NCBI GenBank assembly: GCA_003542935.1
Contig: DPJQ01000158.1
Location: 523-9,690 of the forward strand
Source: Lachnospiraceae bacterium
GTDB taxonomy: Bacteria; Bacillota; Clostridia; Lachnospirales; Lachnospiraceae
Direction: 5' to 3'
DNA length: 9,168 nt
This document shows, one piece after another, positions 6,499 through 9,168 of this stretch. The stretch's first letter is position 1; each line of letters opens with the position of its first letter. The translations under genes and the position numbers were made by a program. Under the pieces are notes generated by a model that did not search any database, was not told the origin of the DNA, and saw only the letters and a list, made by a program, of their open reading frames with translations.

Positions 6499-7440
6499 AT
6501 GCAGTATAGTACCGGGACAACGGAATTTACCCTTGACAGGCCCAGTGTGGTGACGCTGGGCAAATTTGACGGTATGCATAAAGGGCATCAGAAGCTTTTG
6601 AACCGGGTGCTGGAGATCAGCCAGGAGCGGAATTTACTGTCGGTTTTATTCACTTTTGACGTATCTCCCGCGGTTATTTTGAAAAACGGGGGATCCGGTA
6701 TGCTCCTGACCAACGAGGAGCGCAGGGATATTCTGTGCCGATCCCGACTGGACTGGCTGGTGGAATGCCCCTTTGAGAAAAGCCTGATGCATATGGAGGC
6801 GGAGGATTTTGTCCGGGATATGCTGGTAAAAAGGCTTCGTGCTGCCATGCTGGTGGTGGGGCCGGATTTTCGTTTTGGACATCAGCGAAAGGGTACGCCG
6901 GAGCTTTTAAAACGGATGGGTGCGGAATACGGTTTTTCTGTGGAAGTGCTGGATAAAGAAACCTATAAAGGCGAGGAGATCAGCAGTACCAGGATCCGCG
7001 AAGCCGTGCTGCAGGGGCAGATGGATGAAGTCGGGAGGATGCTGGGATTCCCCTATTTTCTCTCCGGGGAGATCATCCATGGGAGGCAGCTGGGAAGGAA
7101 ACTGGGTATTCCGACCACCAATCTGCGGGCTGACGGGCGCAGGCTCCTTCCGCCATTCGGTGTCTATATCACAAGAAATATCATTGGAGACAGAGATTTT
7201 GGCGGCATCACAAATATAGGGACGAAGCCCACTGTGAACGGGGAATTTGTAGGGGTGGAGACTCATCTGTTTTCCTGTAATATGAACCTGTACGGAGAAA
7301 ATGAGCGGGTGGAATTGTTAAAATTTTTGCGCAAAGAGAAGAAATTTAATTCGGTGGAAGAGCTTAAAAGGCAGATCCTGGCAGATGAGGAAGAAGGCCG
7401 GCAGTATATTTCCGGTTATGGAACAGGCCGGAATATATAG
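6499..7440 (+). CDS. ribF: Bifunctional riboflavin kinase / FMN adenylyltransferase
   Basis: Makes FMN from riboflavin and ATP, then FAD from FMN and ATP. The 313-aa product has both domains. The N-terminal adenylyltransferase shows TLGKFDGMHKGH at residues 19-30 (HxGH as H27-K-G-H30), the VVGPDFRFGH segment, and ISSTRIR at 161-167. The C-terminal kinase domain shows GRKLGIPTTN (199-208, ATP/Mg-binding PTTN), FGVYIT, GGITNIGTKPTV and VETHLF with the likely catalytic Glu254, then the NLYGENERVELLKFLRKEKKF end block. ATG 6499 is chosen because AGAAAGGA lies about 8 nt upstream; the frame stays open to TTG 6418 but that segment lacks conserved sequence and overlaps the hairpin. No FMN riboswitch was recognised in the 116-nt leader. 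Confidence 0.96.
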   Translation: MQYSTGTTEFTLDRPSVVTLGKFDGMHKGHQKLLNRVLEISQERNLLSVLFTFDVSPAVILKNGGSGMLLTNEERRDILCRSRLDWLVECPFEKSLMHMEAEDFVRDMLVKRLRAAMLVVGPDFRFGHQRKGTPELLKRMGAEYGFSVEVLDKETYKGEEISSTRIREAVLQGQMDEVGRMLGFPYFLSGEIIHGRQLGRKLGIPTTNLRADGRRLLPPFGVYITRNIIGDRDFGGITNIGTKPTVNGEFVGVETHLFSCNMNLYGENERVELLKFLRKEKKFNSVEELKRQILADEEEGRQYISGYGTGRNI

Positions 7441-7457
7441 GATTTCATGAACGAGTA

Positions 7458-7486
7458 TTGATTTTTGCCTGACAAAAATCTATAAT
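7458..7486 (+). promoter_or_regulatory. Sigma-A-like promoter with an inverted repeat in its spacer
   Basis: TTGATT at 7458-7463 (4 of 6 consensus) and a perfect TATAAT at 7481-7486 are separated by exactly 17 nt, which predicts a start near 7492 and a leader of about 45 nt for the small gene at 7537. A perfect 8-bp inverted repeat, GATTTTTG (7460-7467) and CAAAAATC (7473-7480) with a 5-nt centre, overlaps the -35 box and ends directly before the -10 box. A repressor or activator binding this dyad would control the promoter. The dyad could also act as a weak AT-rich terminator hairpin for ribF, but no T run follows it. Confidence 0.6.
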
Positions 7487-7536
7487 AATTTACAGATAAA
7501 AAAGTGCAAGAAAGTAAATGGAGGTGTTGGAAAGAA

Positions 7537-7683
7537 ATGACAGAAAGGGAAATGCAGAGCATCAAAATGTCCACGTTATATGAGCTGCGTTTGATTTTTA
7601 CAACCGGAGAAAAGCAGGAATATACAAAAGAGGAAATTGTTGAATTGCTTGATAAGATAGCAATGGCGAAAGAGCGGGAATAA
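7537..7683 (+). CDS. 48-aa small protein of unknown function
   Basis: An ATG at 7537 opens a 48-codon frame ending in TAA at 7681. A strong ribosome binding site GGAGGT at 7520-7525 (11 nt from the ATG), with GGAAAG closer to it, and the promoter at 7458-7486 support expression. The product is hydrophilic and highly charged with no signal peptide or membrane segment. It looks like two short helices: one around residues 9-21 (KMSTLYELRLIF) and a well-capped one around residues 30-46 (TKEEIVELLDKIAMAKE), linked by a TTGEKQEY turn. No Cys or His is present, so it is not a zinc finger. I do not recognise the family. It sits between ribF and an HPt protein gene and might be an adaptor or small regulator, which is speculation. 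At this length a chance frame is possible, but the ribosome binding site and codon use argue against it. Confidence 0.7.
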   Translation: MTEREMQSIKMSTLYELRLIFTTGEKQEYTKEEIVELLDKIAMAKERE

Positions 7684-7687
7684 GAAC

Positions 7688-7716
7688 TTGTATTGTGGAA
7701 AAAGATGGGCTATAAT
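7688..7716 (+). promoter_or_regulatory. Sigma-A-like promoter upstream of the HPt gene
   Basis: A perfect TATAAT at 7711-7716 is preceded, with a 17-nt spacer, by TTGTAT at 7688-7693, which matches only the TTG half of the -35 consensus. The predicted start is near 7723, giving a leader of about 60 nt before ATG 7784. It lies just after the stop of the 48-aa gene, so the HPt gene may be expressed both alone and by read-through, since no terminator is seen between the two genes. Confidence 0.5.
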
Positions 7717-7783
7717 GTCCGTGGATAAAAGAGTGCATTAAAGGCGGTAATGAAACGGGCTGTTTAGAAAGGAGATTTATCAT

Positions 7784-8143
7784 ATGACTGTGCAGGAATG
7801 CTATGAGCGTATAGGCGGCGATTATGAGAGTGTGTTCGGACGTTTTCGCAAGGAGGACCGGATTAAAAAATTTGTGTTCCGTTTTCCGGGAGACAAGAGT
7901 TTTGAGACACTCTGCACTTCATTTGAGTCCGGAAATATGGAGGAGGCCTTCCGGGCGGCCCATACGCTGAAAGGCGTCAGCCAGAATCTGAGCTTTGACA
8001 GGCTGTATAAGTCCAGTCATGAGATTACAGAGGCATTGCGTGCGGAAGATAAGGAAGCGGTGGAAACTCTGCTGCCACGGGTGCGGGAGGATTATGAACT
8101 GACGGTTTCCACGATCCAGGCATTGCAGGCGGAAGAAGCATAG
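7784..8143 (+). CDS. Stand-alone HPt domain (histidine phosphotransfer) protein
   Basis: HPt proteins pass phosphoryl groups between receiver domains in multistep phosphorelays, through one His on a four-helix bundle in the cytoplasm. The 119-aa product is just one HPt domain: the motif AFRAAHTLKGVSQNLSF at residues 55-71 places the phospho-accepting residue at His60 with Lys63 and Gly64, as in active HPt proteins. The later segment LYKSSHEITEALRAEDKEAVETLLPRVREDYELTVSTI fits the third and fourth helices. No kinase, receiver, GGDEF or membrane region is fused to it. ATG 7784 has AAAGGAG at 7768-7774, 9 nt upstream. No kinase or response regulator gene is adjacent, so its partners must be encoded elsewhere. 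A terminator follows at 8220. Confidence 0.88.
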   Translation: MTVQECYERIGGDYESVFGRFRKEDRIKKFVFRFPGDKSFETLCTSFESGNMEEAFRAAHTLKGVSQNLSFDRLYKSSHEITEALRAEDKEAVETLLPRVREDYELTVSTIQALQAEEA

Positions 8144-8219
8144 AATTTTTATAGCCAGAATATTGGTGGGCATACAGTGGCTGCAGGCGGCAGATGTAGT
8201 AAATATGGTTTGGGATTTT

Positions 8220-8255
8220 AGCCGGGATTGGAAGTAAGATCCCGGCTTTATTTTT
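8220..8255 (+). terminator. Strong intrinsic terminator after the HPt gene
   Basis: AGCCGGGAT (8220-8228) and ATCCCGGCT (8239-8247) form a perfect 9-bp, GC-rich stem with a 10-nt loop, followed by the T-rich run TTTATTTTT (8247-8255). It lies 76 nt after the HPt stop codon and separates this unit from the ABC transporter gene. Confidence 0.92.
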
Positions 8256-8320
8256 ATAAAACCAGGAATAATAATAAATGTGAAGGTATACCGGGCGGTT
8301 GTTCCATTGTGGAGGAGATC

Positions 8321-9168
8321 ATGAGAAAAATACTGACCTATCTGAAATCTTACAAAAAAGAATGCGTGCTGGCACCGCTGTTCAAGCTGCTGGAGGCCAC
8401 CTTTGAGCTCTTTGTGCCTTTAGTGGTGGCATCCATCGTGGATACCGGCATCGCGGGAAGGGATACCGGCTATATCCTGCGGATGTGCGGGATCATGATC
8501 CTGCTTGGCATCATCGGGCTGGCCTGTTCGGTCACGGCTCAATATTTCGCAGCCCGGGCAGCGGTGGGATTTTCCACGAAACTGCGCTACGAGTTGTTTG
8601 CCCATATACAGGGTCTGTCCTTTACGGAATTGGACCAGGCCGGGACTTCGACGATGATCACCCGCATGACCAATGATGTGAACCAGGTACAGTCCGGCGT
8701 CAATCTGGTGCTGCGGCTGTTCATGAGGTCGCCTTTCATCGTGTTCGGTGCCATGGTGATGGCCTTGACCATCGATGTGAAAGCAGCCATGGTCTTTGTG
8801 GTGACAATCCCCCTTCTGTCCGTGGTAGTATTTGGCGTAATGTTGATCAGTATACCGCTGTACCGCCGGGTGCAGAACGCTCTGGATCAGGTGCTGGGCA
8901 AGACCAGGGAAAATCTGACCGGCGCCCGGGTGATCCGTGCTTTTCACCGGGAAGATGAGGAGACCGAAGAGTTTGAGCAGCGCAACGCGGCCCTGAACGG
9001 CCTGCAGCGTTTTGTAGGAAAACTGTCGGGGCTTATGAATCCGCTGACATTCATCATTATCAATATGGCTATCGTGGTGCTGATCTATGTGGGCGGCGTC
9101 CAGGTGGATACCGGCGTGATCACCCAGGGCGAGGTGGTGGCCCTGGTCAACTATATGTCCCAGATCCT
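8321..9168 (+). CDS. ABC exporter half-transporter, membrane domain (3' end outside window)
   Basis: The frame starts at ATG 8321 (GGAGGAG at 8311-8317 just upstream) and runs without a stop to the window end, giving 282 full codons. It is a type I ABC exporter membrane domain of the MdlB/multidrug group. Hydrophobic segments lie at about residues 16-40, 52-78, 130-152, 155-180 and 240-262, with a sixth starting near the end. The cytoplasmic motifs TRMTNDVNQVQ (about 114-124) and KTRENLTGARVIRAFHRE (about 194-211) are classic for the family. The ATP-binding domain should lie beyond the window. In this group the gene is usually followed by a second half-transporter to make a heterodimer; that cannot be seen here. 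The substrate is unknown. No MarR- or TetR-type regulator gene is present upstream within the window. Confidence 0.93.
   Translation, partial: MRKILTYLKSYKKECVLAPLFKLLEATFELFVPLVVASIVDTGIAGRDTGYILRMCGIMILLGIIGLACSVTAQYFAARAAVGFSTKLRYELFAHIQGLSFTELDQAGTSTMITRMTNDVNQVQSGVNLVLRLFMRSPFIVFGAMVMALTIDVKAAMVFVVTIPLLSVVVFGVMLISIPLYRRVQNALDQVLGKTRENLTGARVIRAFHREDEETEEFEQRNAALNGLQRFVGKLSGLMNPLTFIIINMAIVVLIYVGGVQVDTGVITQGEVVALVNYMSQI

Noticed and set aside
5354..6520. 388-codon minus-strand frame opposite nrnA and truB
   Set aside because: It is antisense to conserved genes; the translated sequence is His/Gln/Pro-rich without recognisable domains.
7460..7480. Dyad after ribF as an intrinsic terminator
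   Set aside because: The stem is nearly all A-T and is followed by TATAATAATT rather than a T run; the promoter-operator reading fits better.
8144..8219. Small RNA or structured element between the HPt stop and the terminator
   Set aside because: Only short imperfect pairings such as CCAGAATATTGG are visible; nothing beyond a 3' untranslated region is supported.
8256..8320. Promoter for the ABC transporter
   Set aside because: The AT-rich stretch has -10-like triplets such as AATAAT and TATACC but no well-spaced -35 partner, so no site can be named with confidence.

Overview
The window looks like a chromosomal segment from a Firmicute of the class Clostridia, most likely the family Lachnospiraceae. 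This is inferred from protein features (NusA with a very acidic tail, RibF with a GKFDGMHKGH-type active site, a long IF2) and from gene order. No taxonomic search was possible.

Bases 1-6382 are the classic nusA operon, all on the + strand and tightly packed: the end of nusA, rnpM (ylxR), ylxQ, infB, rbfA, nrnA and truB. Three junctions overlap by 11-32 nt; the others have gaps of 10-33 nt. The genes serve transcription elongation/antitermination (NusA), RNase P modulation (RnpM), probable structured-RNA binding (YlxQ), translation initiation (IF2), 30S maturation (RbfA), breakdown of very short RNAs (NrnA) and tRNA Psi55 formation (TruB). Together they link transcription, ribosome assembly, initiation and RNA turnover. 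After truB comes a small GC-rich hairpin with a short T run, then ribF (FMN/FAD synthesis), the usual last or near-last member of this cluster.

From 7441 the conserved operon ends and the context becomes accessory. The S15 gene rpsO, often found after ribF, is absent here. Instead there is a sigma-A-like promoter with a perfect 8-bp inverted repeat filling its spacer, a 48-codon gene of unknown function with a strong ribosome binding site, a second sigma-A-like promoter, and a stand-alone histidine phosphotransfer (HPt) protein with no kinase or response regulator beside it. A strong intrinsic terminator at 8220-8255 closes this unit. This small-protein/HPt module (about 7458-8255) is the least explained part of the window.

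Bases 8321-9168 hold the first 282 codons of an ABC exporter half-transporter, cut by the window end within its membrane domain. No RNA genes, CRISPR arrays, insertion sequences or phage genes were seen, and no stretch over 300 nt lacks a gene. The gap at 8144-8320 holds the terminator and the transporter leader; no convincing promoter was found in it.
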